A stretch of 46,705 bases of DNA from a virus. Below, in pieces: positions 1 through 5,825 of this stretch (positions within the stretch are counted from its first letter, which is position 1; each line of letters opens with the position of its first letter). Location of the stretch: the IMG/VR virus record IMGVR_UViG_3300027749_000180, positions 1-46,705 of that record. One strand, given 5' to 3'. Both the position numbers and the translations under genes were made by a program. Under the pieces are notes generated by a model that did not search any database, was not told where the DNA came from, and was given only the letters and a program-made list of their open reading frames with translations.

Positions 1-13
1 TAAGGAGAAAATC

Positions 14-682
14 ATGTCTGATATTAAATCAGCCCTGCACGCCGCTTTGTTTCGCCCACCTGTGGCCGCAGTGCTCAATCAAACACTAAAAGAATGGGAT
101 GAGGAGGGAGAGAAACACTTCCCTATCAACAATCCCTCTGTACCAACACCTATGCCCACACCAGTTCAAACCAAAACGGGCGGCAAAACTAAAAACAATG
201 TCATGCGTGAAACCTTTGCGTTTATAAAAACCTACCCCGGTTTAAAAAGCATAGAAATTGCTGAGCGCATGGAAAGAAAAGGATTTAAAAGCAAGTCCAC
301 TACCTCTATAGCATCCCAACTTGTGCGCGAGGGTCAGGCCAAACGCGTTGATGGGCGTTACTACATTATTGTCGACGAGTACAGCCCAATCAAACAGACC
401 TCTACATCAAAAATAACCCAACTGCGCAAGCGCGTGGAGGAATTGAAAGAGGTAGCCAAGAGCAGGGGCATCGCTGACCTACCCGTACAGGCACCTGCCC
501 AAGGTCTAGCTGCCTTGGCCGCAGCCCCTGCCCATACTGAGCCCACTGCCCAAGAACCCCCCAAGGCCAAGCGGTTCGCCATGCTCACTATGCCGCAGAC
601 ACCAGAGCAGATCGTCAAGGGTATGACCGCCTACCAAGCGCGGGAGTTGTACGATCACCTGAAGAAACTGTTCGGAGGCTGA
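14..682 (+). CDS. Winged-helix-like phage protein, 222 aa
   Basis: I do not recognise a named family. Residues about 60-118 read like a winged helix-turn-helix: a helix with MRETFAFI, a turn at KSIEIAERM, a recognition-like helix TTSIASQLVREG and a wing ending GRYYII. A short coiled segment (about 135-150) and an Ala/Pro-rich linker follow, and the C-terminus is a compact helix with AYQARELYDHLKKLFGG. This suggests a small DNA-binding regulator or early host-takeover protein, by inference only. A strong ribosome binding site (AAGGAG) lies just before the ATG. The first three bases of the window are TAA and could be the stop of an unseen upstream gene. The next gene begins one base after this stop, so the two are probably translated together. 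Confidence 0.75.
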   Translation: MSDIKSALHAALFRPPVAAVLNQTLKEWDEEGEKHFPINNPSVPTPMPTPVQTKTGGKTKNNVMRETFAFIKTYPGLKSIEIAERMERKGFKSKSTTSIASQLVREGQAKRVDGRYYIIVDEYSPIKQTSTSKITQLRKRVEELKEVAKSRGIADLPVQAPAQGLAALAAAPAHTEPTAQEPPKAKRFAMLTMPQTPEQIVKGMTAYQARELYDHLKKLFGG

Positions 683-683
683 T

Positions 684-887
684 ATGGACGATGCATACAG
701 ACTTATTAAAGAGCTAGTAATCACCGCCGTTATTGTCATCGGCGTTCTGTGGGTGTTAGCCATTTGTTTTTGGATGTACCCAAGTATGACCGAGGTGCGG
801 CAGATGGACTGCGCGATGGCAGAGTTTTCACCCGATATGTCGTTGGAAGTTAAGCAAGCGTGCCGCGAGGCAAGGAGTAAGAAATGA
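684..887 (+). CDS. Small single-pass membrane protein, 67 aa
   Basis: Residues about 10-31 form one strongly hydrophobic helix (LVITAVIVIGVLWVLAICFW). A polar tail with two cysteines follows (MDCAMAEFSPDM and then QACREAR). From memory, short membrane proteins with a CxxAEFSPDMS-type tail occur in other phages and prophages of proteobacteria, but I know no function. The start sits in a GGAGGCTGATATG context, where the TGA is the stop of the preceding gene, so translation is likely coupled. The protein probably sits in the inner membrane with its charged tail outside the bilayer. The last four bases overlap the next start as ATGA. Confidence 0.7.
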   Translation: MDDAYRLIKELVITAVIVIGVLWVLAICFWMYPSMTEVRQMDCAMAEFSPDMSLEVKQACREARSKK

Positions 888-1108
888 GCAAATTTACAGG
901 TGGGCCAGCCTTTCCCCGAGGCGAGCTGCAATTCGCTCCCGGCATGACCCTGCGCGATTACTTTGCCGCCAAGGCAATGCAAGAAATTATTGCCAGCCAA
1001 TATGAAGATGGCATTTATGTTGGCGACGCTAACAATGATTCAGAACATTTGTGCGCAAGATGTGCGTACATCATGGCAGACGCCATGCTGGAAGCGAGGG
1101 AGGCATGA
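884..1108 (+). CDS. Conserved small phage protein with GMTLRDYFAAKAMQ motif, 74 aa
   Basis: The central peptide GMTLRDYFAAKAMQ and the C-terminal helix AYIMADAMLEAREA match a type of small hypothetical protein I recall from many phages and prophages of Gram-negative bacteria. No enzyme motif is visible. A pair of cysteines (CARC) lies at about residues 58-61. It is predicted to be a soluble, mostly helical protein. It begins with ATGA overlapping the upstream stop and ends with ATGA overlapping the next gene, so it is inside a coupled early operon. Function unknown. Confidence 0.7.
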   Translation: MSKFTGGPAFPRGELQFAPGMTLRDYFAAKAMQEIIASQYEDGIYVGDANNDSEHLCARCAYIMADAMLEAREA

Positions 1109-1326
1109 AAACAATCATCCATGTAAACCAACACGTCATCAAAGCCAACGTAAAGAATGGCGCAAACGACCCTGTGCTGACGGTGAAGACGTACAAGACC
1201 ACAACCTATGCCCATGCAGTGACGATCAACGGGCCAAGCCAAGTTATCTATTCAGAAAAGCCCCTGTCCTGCGGTGCGCGGGTATGGATTGAGACTCAAG
1301 CAGAAGTATTTATTGACAAGGAGTAA
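1105..1326 (+). CDS. Conserved small beta-rich phage protein, 73 aa
   Basis: I chose the ATG at 1105 because it overlaps the preceding stop as ATGA, the standard junction in this arm; a longer reading from 1051 would cut deep into the upstream gene. The protein is predicted to be mostly beta-strand (VNQHVIKANV, VLTVKTYKTTTYAHAVTI, CGARVWIETQAEVFI). From memory, small proteins with a C-G-A-x-V-W-I-E-T ending occur in many aquatic phages, but I know no assigned role. No membrane helix, signal peptide or catalytic signature is seen. Confidence 0.7.
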   Translation: MKTIIHVNQHVIKANVKNGANDPVLTVKTYKTTTYAHAVTINGPSQVIYSEKPLSCGARVWIETQAEVFIDKE

Positions 1327-1329
1327 GAC

Positions 1330-1386
1330 ATGAACCCTAAACAATGGCCCGACAACTGGCCCTTTCCACCTTATCCACTGAGGTAA
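1330..1386 (+). CDS. Possible 18-aa peptide
   Basis: A very short reading frame starts at an ATG preceded by AAGGAG at about seven bases and ends three bases before the next start. It would encode MNPKQWPDNWPFPPYPLR, which is rich in proline and aromatic residues. The good ribosome binding site and its exact fit between two genes argue that it is translated. It could also simply be a leader for the next gene. No function can be assigned. Confidence 0.4.
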   Translation: MNPKQWPDNWPFPPYPLR

Positions 1387-1388
1387 AC

Positions 1389-1484
1389 ATGAAACGACAA
1401 ACACGACTTGAGGTTTATGTCACGGTGCTATGCGCCGTGTGTGCGTCATTGATCCTGTGGAGGTTTTATGAGTGGATGGCGTAA
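1389..1484 (+). CDS. Possible 31-aa membrane peptide
   Basis: This short frame begins two bases after the 18-codon frame and overlaps the start of the next gene by 17 bases. It encodes a basic N-terminus (MKRQTR) followed by one hydrophobic helix (VYVTVLCAVCASLILWRFY). The layout resembles small phage membrane proteins that act on the host envelope. The frame is intact and follows an AGG-containing stretch, but its shortness means it could be a chance frame. Confidence 0.45.
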   Translation: MKRQTRLEVYVTVLCAVCASLILWRFYEWMA

Positions 1485-1752
1485 ACGACAAGTGCTAGAG
1501 ATGGCCCGTGAGGCTGGGTTTGAACAAGTGGGTCACGATTCTTTCCAAGAAATCACTGCTCGTATGGAAGCCTTTGCCAAGCTGGTGCGTGAAGATGAGC
1601 GTGACAAATGGATGGAGCGTACCGCCATTCTGATTCGCGGGGAGCGTGAGGCGTGTGCAATGACAGTTGAAAATATCGAAACATATGAGAATGTGGAAAA
1701 AGCCTGCTTTAAGTTTGCGGCAAGACAAATCCGAGCAAGGGGACAAGCATGA
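1468..1752 (+). CDS. Small helical phage protein, 94 aa
   Basis: The protein looks alpha-helical and charged, with MAREAGFEQVG near the N-terminus, a central segment FAKLVREDERDKWMERTAILIRGE (about 37-60) and a C-terminal FKFAARQIRARGQA. From memory, similar short proteins with FAxLVRxDERD-type segments are common in phages of beta- and gammaproteobacteria, without a known role. The start follows a GGAGG site within the preceding small frame. Its last codons form ATGA with the next gene. The C-terminal RGQA is shared with the next gene product, which hints at a related pair. Confidence 0.7.
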   Translation: MSGWRKRQVLEMAREAGFEQVGHDSFQEITARMEAFAKLVREDERDKWMERTAILIRGEREACAMTVENIETYENVEKACFKFAARQIRARGQA

Positions 1753-1946
1753 CTAAAGAAGAAATTAAAAATTGGTCAAATGAAAACGGTCTTGGTTATC
1801 GTTCAGATTTACATAAGATGTATGAAGACCTTTACCGAAGCGCATATGCCGCTGGTGCTTCCGCCGAGCGTCAAGCAATTCTTGGGCTTGCTGATTCGTT
1901 AGGTTGGGTAAGCGTTGACCACATTCAATCAAGGGGACAAGCATGA
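1749..1946 (+). CDS. Small helical phage protein, 65 aa
   Basis: This product has an acidic-basic N-terminus (MTKEEIKNWSNENGLG), a Tyr-rich helix (MYEDLYRSAYAAGASAERQAIL) and a C-terminus SRGQA like the upstream 94-aa protein. Both resemble the AYAAGxxAERQAI-type short proteins I recall from phages. Function is unknown. It begins with an ATGA overlap and ends with an ATGA overlap to a still smaller gene, so it lies in one translationally linked cluster. Confidence 0.65.
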   Translation: MTKEEIKNWSNENGLGYRSDLHKMYEDLYRSAYAAGASAERQAILGLADSLGWVSVDHIQSRGQA

Positions 1947-2077
1947 ACACCGAAGACGACGAATTTAAGCGCATTGAACGCGAGATGAAATGGCGGCAGA
2001 TACCAGATGATCTGCCAAAAGCAATACCATTCATCACCGAAGAAGAACTGGAACAACTGTTAAAGGACGAAACATGA
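1943..2077 (+). CDS. Small acidic protein, 44 aa
   Basis: The frame starts with ATGA overlapping the upstream stop and ends with ATGA overlapping the next gene, exactly the pattern of its neighbours. It encodes a highly charged, probably helical peptide: MNTEDDEFKRIEREMKWRQI, a Pro-containing turn, then FITEEELEQLLKDET. No family is recognised. The conserved junctions at both ends are the main reason to accept it as real. Confidence 0.6.
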   Translation: MNTEDDEFKRIEREMKWRQIPDDLPKAIPFITEEELEQLLKDET

Positions 2078-2280
2078 ACCCATTTTTGTGGAAAGAAAAC
2101 AAAACGCCCACCATTTTTGCACTTGACCCCCATTTCAAAAGCAAACGCAAGGCGGGCCTGCTCGATGACACCGAGGGCCTTGGCTACAAACAGTTTGGTA
2201 CATACAGCCGCGCCGCAAAACCTGAACCCAACAAACACGTCACTTACCATGTCCAAATCCCGACACCCCGAAATTCGTAA
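2074..2280 (+). CDS. Small protein of unknown function, 68 aa
   Basis: The frame begins with the ATGA overlap and encodes a polar protein with MNPFLWKENKTPTIFALDP near its start and a basic middle (FKSKRKAGLL). No domain, membrane helix or metal motif is visible. Its 3' end overlaps the first 32 bases of the next HTH gene in another frame. It may be a linker gene or a rapidly changing early protein. Confidence 0.5.
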   Translation: MNPFLWKENKTPTIFALDPHFKSKRKAGLLDDTEGLGYKQFGTYSRAAKPEPNKHVTYHVQIPTPRNS

Positions 2281-2482
2281 CTTGCTTTTGGCATCTCAAG
2301 ATGGCTTAACAATAAACGAAATGGCAGATCATTTTAATTGCCGACCGTCCACCCTCTACAACACAATGGCCTCAATTTGGGGGGTTTACATTGACCGTTG
2401 GGCAGGGCCAAAACGAGGTCAATATTCAGCCGTTTACATGTGCGCTGAAGTTCCGCAAAATGCACCCCATCCAAAAGATTAA
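2249..2482 (+). CDS. Small helix-turn-helix protein, 77 aa
   Basis: I chose the ATG at 2249 (MSKSRHPEIRNLLL), which begins the recognisable domain. A longer reading from 2117 would run through most of the preceding gene and adds no domain. Residues about 6-50 form a helix-turn-helix of a MarR- or sigma-region-4-like shape, with LLLASQDGLTINEMADHFNC and RPSTLYNTMASI as the paired helices. The likely role is DNA binding in early transcription control, inferred from the fold alone. It lies directly upstream of an HNH-like gene and a helicase gene. The gap to the next gene is only 14 bases and includes a weak GGA-type binding site. Confidence 0.6.
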   Translation: MSKSRHPEIRNLLLASQDGLTINEMADHFNCRPSTLYNTMASIWGVYIDRWAGPKRGQYSAVYMCAEVPQNAPHPKD

Positions 2483-2496
2483 CCGGAAAAACTATC

Positions 2497-2811
2497 ATGC
2501 CATATGTTAATAAACCAAGACCCTATAAAAAAGAATATCAACAGCAGCTTGAGCGAGGAGATATTCCCGGCAAGCTTGAACGCCAACGTGCCCGACGTGC
2601 TCTTGATAAAGACGGACAAGACACCAATAACAACGGAAAGGCTGACAAACGCGAAGGAAAAGATGTTGCACACGTCAAGGCTTTATCTCGGGGCGGGTCA
2701 AACGCTGACGGCGTGAGAATTGAATCAGCCGCCGTAAACCGTTCGTTTAAGCGCGGCTCCGACCACGAGCTTGTATCTGAAACTTCTACAAAAGAGCGCA
2801 AGAAGAAATGA
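2497..2811 (+). CDS. HNH-like small basic protein, 104 aa
   Basis: The N-terminus is basic (PRPYKKEYQQQLERG, then KLERQRARRALDKDG). The C-terminal half has a KDVAHVKALSRGGSNADGV segment followed by ESAAVNRSFKRG. This matches the layout of short phage proteins related to HNH nucleases, where D-H and N-R-S residues come from the beta-beta-alpha metal finger. The first catalytic histidine pair appears degenerate (AH instead of DH or HH), and no zinc cysteines are present. It may be a weak nuclease or a DNA-binding derivative. Its stop overlaps the helicase start as ATGA, so the two are probably co-translated. Confidence 0.55.
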   Translation: MPYVNKPRPYKKEYQQQLERGDIPGKLERQRARRALDKDGQDTNNNGKADKREGKDVAHVKALSRGGSNADGVRIESAAVNRSFKRGSDHELVSETSTKERKKK

Positions 2812-4187
2812 AAAATTATAAATGGCCGAGGCCGATGGGGTTTACTCCGTTTGACCACCAGCGTGAAACGGCCCAATTTTTATCTACCAACTCAAGGGGT
2901 TTTTGTTTTAACGAGCAGGGCACCGGCAAAACAGCTTCCGTAATCTGGGCGGCGGACTACCTCATGACGGCGGGCTTAATTAAACGCGTCCTCGTGGTGT
3001 GCCCGTTGTCTATTATGCAGTCCGCATGGCAAGCCGACCTGTTTAAATTTGCTGTGCACCGTACAGTGGACGTTGCTTATGGCAGTGCTGATAAGCGCAA
3101 GAAGATTGCAAATAGCTCAGCCGAGTTTGTTGTCATTAACTACGACGGCATCCCCGCAATCGCGGAGTCCGCTATTGCCAACAAGATGTTTGATTTGATC
3201 GTTATTGACGAGGCCAACGCCTATAAGAACGTACAGACAAAACGTTGGAAGTTGATGAAAAAACTTATTACGCCTGACACATGGCTGTGGATGCTGACGG
3301 GTACGCCCGCCGCGCAATCCCCAGTAGATGCGTACGGGCTAGGTAAGCTATGCGTACCCAACCGTGCCCCAAGATTTTTTGGTGACTACCGTGATTCCGT
3401 GATGCAGCAAGCGGGGCCGTTTCGTTGGATTCCCCGGCCAAACGCTGAACAGACAGTGGTTGATATGCTCCAGCCAGCGATCCGGTTTGAAAAAGCGGAC
3501 TGCCTTGACTTGCCAGCAGTGACCCATGTGAACCGTATTGCGCCGCCCACACCGCAACAGCGTAAATACTACAAAGAATTGAAAGACCAGATGTTGACTG
3601 AAGCTGCTGGCGAAGAAATAAGTTCGGTTAATGCAGCGGCAAAGATGAACAAACTCTTGCAGATATCTTGCGGTGCTGTGTATACAGATAGCGGGGCTGT
3701 AATCGACTTTGATGTTAGCAACCGCCTTTCCGTAGTCAAGGAAGTTATTGAGGAGTCTAGTCATAAAGTGCTAGTGTTTGTGCCGTTCCGCCACACTATT
3801 ACGTTGCTGCAAGACTACATAACCAAGGCGGGCGTAAAGTGCGATGTGATCCACGGCGATGTGCCTGTTAACAAACGCACTCAGATATTTAAAAAATTCC
3901 AAGAGCAGAACGATTTAAAAGTGCTGGTCATTCAGCCACAAGCTGCCGCCCACGGGGTTACCCTAACTGCGGCCAACACAATTATTTGGTACGCTCCCGT
4001 TACGTCGACCGAAACATACTTGCAAGCCAATGCGCGTATTGACAGGCCCGGCCAGCGCAATCCGATGACTATTGTTCACATCGAAGGTAGCCCCGTGGAA
4101 CGCAGGTTGTATACCATGCTCCAGAACAACATAAACAACCACGAAAAAGTTGTTGATTTGTACAAAAAAGAGCTTGAAGAAGCTTGA
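2808..4187 (+). CDS. SNF2-family DEAD/H helicase-like ATPase, 459 aa
   Basis: Superfamily 2 motifs are visible in order: Walker A (NEQGTGKTAS, about residues 35-44), the DEAD-box variant DEAN (134-137), TGTPA (motif III, about 163-167) and, in the second RecA domain, QANARIDRPGQR (about 406-417) with the arginine finger. The QxxxRxxRxGQ signature is typical of SNF2/SWI2-like translocases. Such enzymes use ATP to move along double-stranded DNA and displace proteins. Phage versions are assumed to act in replication, recombination or transcription, and the exact role here is unknown. At about 460 residues it is a minimal SNF2 core without accessory domains. Its stop codon lies inside the -35 box of the following promoter. 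Confidence 0.9.
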   Translation: MKNYKWPRPMGFTPFDHQRETAQFLSTNSRGFCFNEQGTGKTASVIWAADYLMTAGLIKRVLVVCPLSIMQSAWQADLFKFAVHRTVDVAYGSADKRKKIANSSAEFVVINYDGIPAIAESAIANKMFDLIVIDEANAYKNVQTKRWKLMKKLITPDTWLWMLTGTPAAQSPVDAYGLGKLCVPNRAPRFFGDYRDSVMQQAGPFRWIPRPNAEQTVVDMLQPAIRFEKADCLDLPAVTHVNRIAPPTPQQRKYYKELKDQMLTEAAGEEISSVNAAAKMNKLLQISCGAVYTDSGAVIDFDVSNRLSVVKEVIEESSHKVLVFVPFRHTITLLQDYITKAGVKCDVIHGDVPVNKRTQIFKKFQEQNDLKVLVIQPQAAAHGVTLTAANTIIWYAPVTSTETYLQANARIDRPGQRNPMTIVHIEGSPVERRLYTMLQNNINNHEKVVDLYKKELEEA

Positions 4188-4212
4188 CAAAGTCTAGCTA
4201 TAGACGTAGAAT
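4184..4212 (+). promoter_or_regulatory. Sigma70-type promoter with a palindrome in its spacer
   Basis: A perfect -35 box TTGACA (4184-4189) is followed by exactly 17 bases and a -10 box TAGAAT (4207-4212, five of six consensus bases). The spacer holds a perfect inverted repeat, GTCTA-GCTA-TAGAC (4192-4205), placed where a repressor dimer could block RNA polymerase. The likely start is near 4219, just ahead of the gene at 4236, so it would drive the ssDNA-binding and primase-helicase genes. The helicase stop codon overlaps the -35 box. Confidence 0.75.
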
Positions 4213-4235
4213 TTCCCCACAACACAAGGAACAAA

Positions 4236-4643
4236 ATGGAAGAAAAATCCGTAGACAAACTGTCGGCTGAATATATTGACATCAGGTCGCGCAGAGAGCG
4301 GCTGAAGGGGCTGTACGAAGCCGAAGACGAAGAGCTTGCAGGGCAAATGGCCCTTGTTGAGAGCCAGCTTCTTGATGTGCTTAACAGCACCGATGCTGAT
4401 AGCATCTCAACCCCTACTGCCACGGTTATACGCCGTGTATCCAAACGGTACTCGACCACAAACTGGGACGCAGTTTACAAGCTTGTAGCCAAGCACGATG
4501 CGTTTGGCGTGCTTGAGAAGCGCATCCACAACACCAACATGAAACAATTTTTAGAAGAACATCCTGACGAGTATCCTGCTGGTCTGAATGTAGATAGCCG
4601 CTATGCGGTAACTGTGCGTCGTAAGACATCAACTCCGGAGTAA
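4236..4643 (+). CDS. Coiled-coil protein of unknown function, 135 aa
   Basis: This is the first gene behind the promoter at 4184-4212 and has an AAGGA binding site. Residues about 5-50 are a charged coiled coil (LSAEYIDIRSRRERLKGLY, then EDEELAGQMALVESQLLDVL). The second half has RRVSKRYSTTNWDAVYKLV and FGVLEKRIHNTNMKQFLEEH and ends in a basic tail. The architecture is reminiscent of small phage proteins annotated as Gam-like or replication accessory factors, but I cannot confirm a family. Its position beside a putative ssDNA-binding gene suggests a role in DNA metabolism. Confidence 0.65.
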   Translation: MEEKSVDKLSAEYIDIRSRRERLKGLYEAEDEELAGQMALVESQLLDVLNSTDADSISTPTATVIRRVSKRYSTTNWDAVYKLVAKHDAFGVLEKRIHNTNMKQFLEEHPDEYPAGLNVDSRYAVTVRRKTSTPE

Positions 4644-4646
4644 ACC

Positions 4647-5513
4647 ATGAGCAACATAACAACCTTTAAAGACCTTCCCGCCCACTTGCAAAACGTCAAG
4701 CTGGACGACTTTACAAAAGCTTTTTCGTCTTCGGGCGGCAGCATCAAGCGCATCACCCTGCGCGGGCGTGTCTTCCGTCTTATTGATGGCGGCAAAGAGA
4801 TCGCCAAAAACACTGACCCCTACATGGATGTCGTAATTGTTAACGGTAGCCGGGCCGTACAGAAATCCTACTACGGCGCGGAGTACAACGCCGATGAGAC
4901 CAGCATCCCCGACTGCTGGTCAAGCGATGGCGAGCGCCCCGATGCGGACGTACCAGACCCACAAGGTGCACGTTGCAAAGAATGCAAGCAGTCTATCAAA
5001 GGTTCTGCTGGTGCGGGCCGCGCCGCCTGCCGTTACTCTATGCGGTTGGCTGTTACCCTACGCAACAATGTGGGTGGCGATATCTATCAATTGATTTTGC
5101 CGCAGAAGTCGTTGTTTGGCCAAGGCGATGTTGACCACATGCCTTTTTTGCAGTACGCCAAATACGTTGCGCAGTCTGGTTTCAACCTGAACATGCTTTC
5201 TACCCGCATGACATTTGATACTGACAGTGACTTCCCCAAGCTGACATTCAGCAACGCCGAGTTCTTGGACAAGGACACATACGACACTGCCATTGAGCAA
5301 GGCGAATCCCCAATTGCAGTCAACGCGGGCAAATTAAACTTCACCAAGAAAGACGGCCCATCCTTGCCTAAGATGATTGCTCCGCCCGGTTCCGCCGCCG
5401 CTAAGATTGCAGCACCCGTCAAACGTGAAGAGAAGCCCAAGGCTATTGCGTCTAAAGCGCCAAGCAAGTCCGGCCTGTCTACGCTCGTTGACGAGTGGGG
5501 AGATGATAAGTGA
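4647..5513 (+). CDS. Putative ssDNA-binding protein, 288 aa
   Basis: The middle of the protein holds four potential zinc ligands: cysteines in CKECKQSI (about 112-116), one more near RAACRY, and an early one in IPDCW. The flanks are beta-rich (RITLRGRVFRLI, MDVVIVNGS, QLILPQKSL). The C-terminus is a flexible Lys/Ala/Pro segment ending in an acidic tip (STLVDEWGDDK). An OB-like core with an acidic tail is the usual plan of single-stranded DNA-binding proteins, whose tail recruits replication partners. The neighbours (helicase, primase-helicase) support this, but the family assignment is inference. The stop overlaps the next gene as GTGA. Confidence 0.55.
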   Translation: MSNITTFKDLPAHLQNVKLDDFTKAFSSSGGSIKRITLRGRVFRLIDGGKEIAKNTDPYMDVVIVNGSRAVQKSYYGAEYNADETSIPDCWSSDGERPDADVPDPQGARCKECKQSIKGSAGAGRAACRYSMRLAVTLRNNVGGDIYQLILPQKSLFGQGDVDHMPFLQYAKYVAQSGFNLNMLSTRMTFDTDSDFPKLTFSNAEFLDKDTYDTAIEQGESPIAVNAGKLNFTKKDGPSLPKMIAPPGSAAAKIAAPVKREEKPKAIASKAPSKSGLSTLVDEWGDDK

Positions 5514-5737
5514 TTGGATACTCACAGCGGGTAGTGCAGGTCAACCGGCAAGCTGACATTAACAATGTTGGCGTCAAGCTTGGTCGGTTTTGCATTAGTC
5601 GGGAAATCCCAGTGACCGATGTTATGGACTTTTTTGGTGTTACCAAACAAACCGTATACAACTGGTTTGCTGGGAAATACGAACCCGGCAATCTTTTTAC
5701 CGCCGCGATTACGGAATACCTTAAACGCGCTAGGTGA
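5510..5737 (+). CDS. Small HTH (Cro/XRE-like) protein with GTG start, 75 aa
   Basis: The start codon is GTG, sharing GTGA with the upstream stop. Residues about 20-60 read as a helix-turn-helix of the Cro/XRE or YdaS type: KLGRFCISREIPVTDVMDFF, then the classic turn VTKQTVYNWFAGKYEP, with NWF at the end of the recognition helix. Such proteins bind operator DNA as dimers. It could be the repressor acting at the palindromic promoter at 4184-4212 or on the folded element just downstream, which is a testable inference. The C-terminus is short and basic (EYLKRAR). Confidence 0.7.
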   Translation: MIGYSQRVVQVNRQADINNVGVKLGRFCISREIPVTDVMDFFGVTKQTVYNWFAGKYEPGNLFTAAITEYLKRAR

Positions 5738-5742
5738 GTTTT

Positions 5743-5812
5743 GGGGGTGACTAGCTCGACGGAGCGAAAGGGGATTCCGTCTGCCCTTCGTCACCCCCTC
5801 CTTTACGACGGA
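5743..5812 (+). promoter_or_regulatory. Folded intergenic element with nested and switchable stems
   Basis: A perfect nine-base outer stem pairs GGGGGTGAC (5743-5751) with GTCACCCCC (5790-5798). Inside it a six-base stem pairs GACGGA (5758-5763) with TCCGTC (5776-5781). A second copy of CGACGGA lies just downstream at 5806-5812, so the TCCGTC strand could pair with either copy. No U-run follows the outer stem, so it is not a plain terminator. It sits in the leader of the primase-helicase gene, 14 bases before the ATG, and could act as a translational or protein-binding switch. Confidence 0.6.
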
Positions 5813-5825
5813 TACAGGATTCAAA

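Noticed and set aside
1313-1318. TTGACA as a -35 box before 1330
   Set aside because: No -10-like sequence lies 15-19 bases downstream, and it sits at the end of a coding region.
2117-2248. N-terminal extension of the small HTH gene
   Set aside because: It would overlap almost all of the preceding gene, adds no domain, and the ATG at 2249 starts the folded region.
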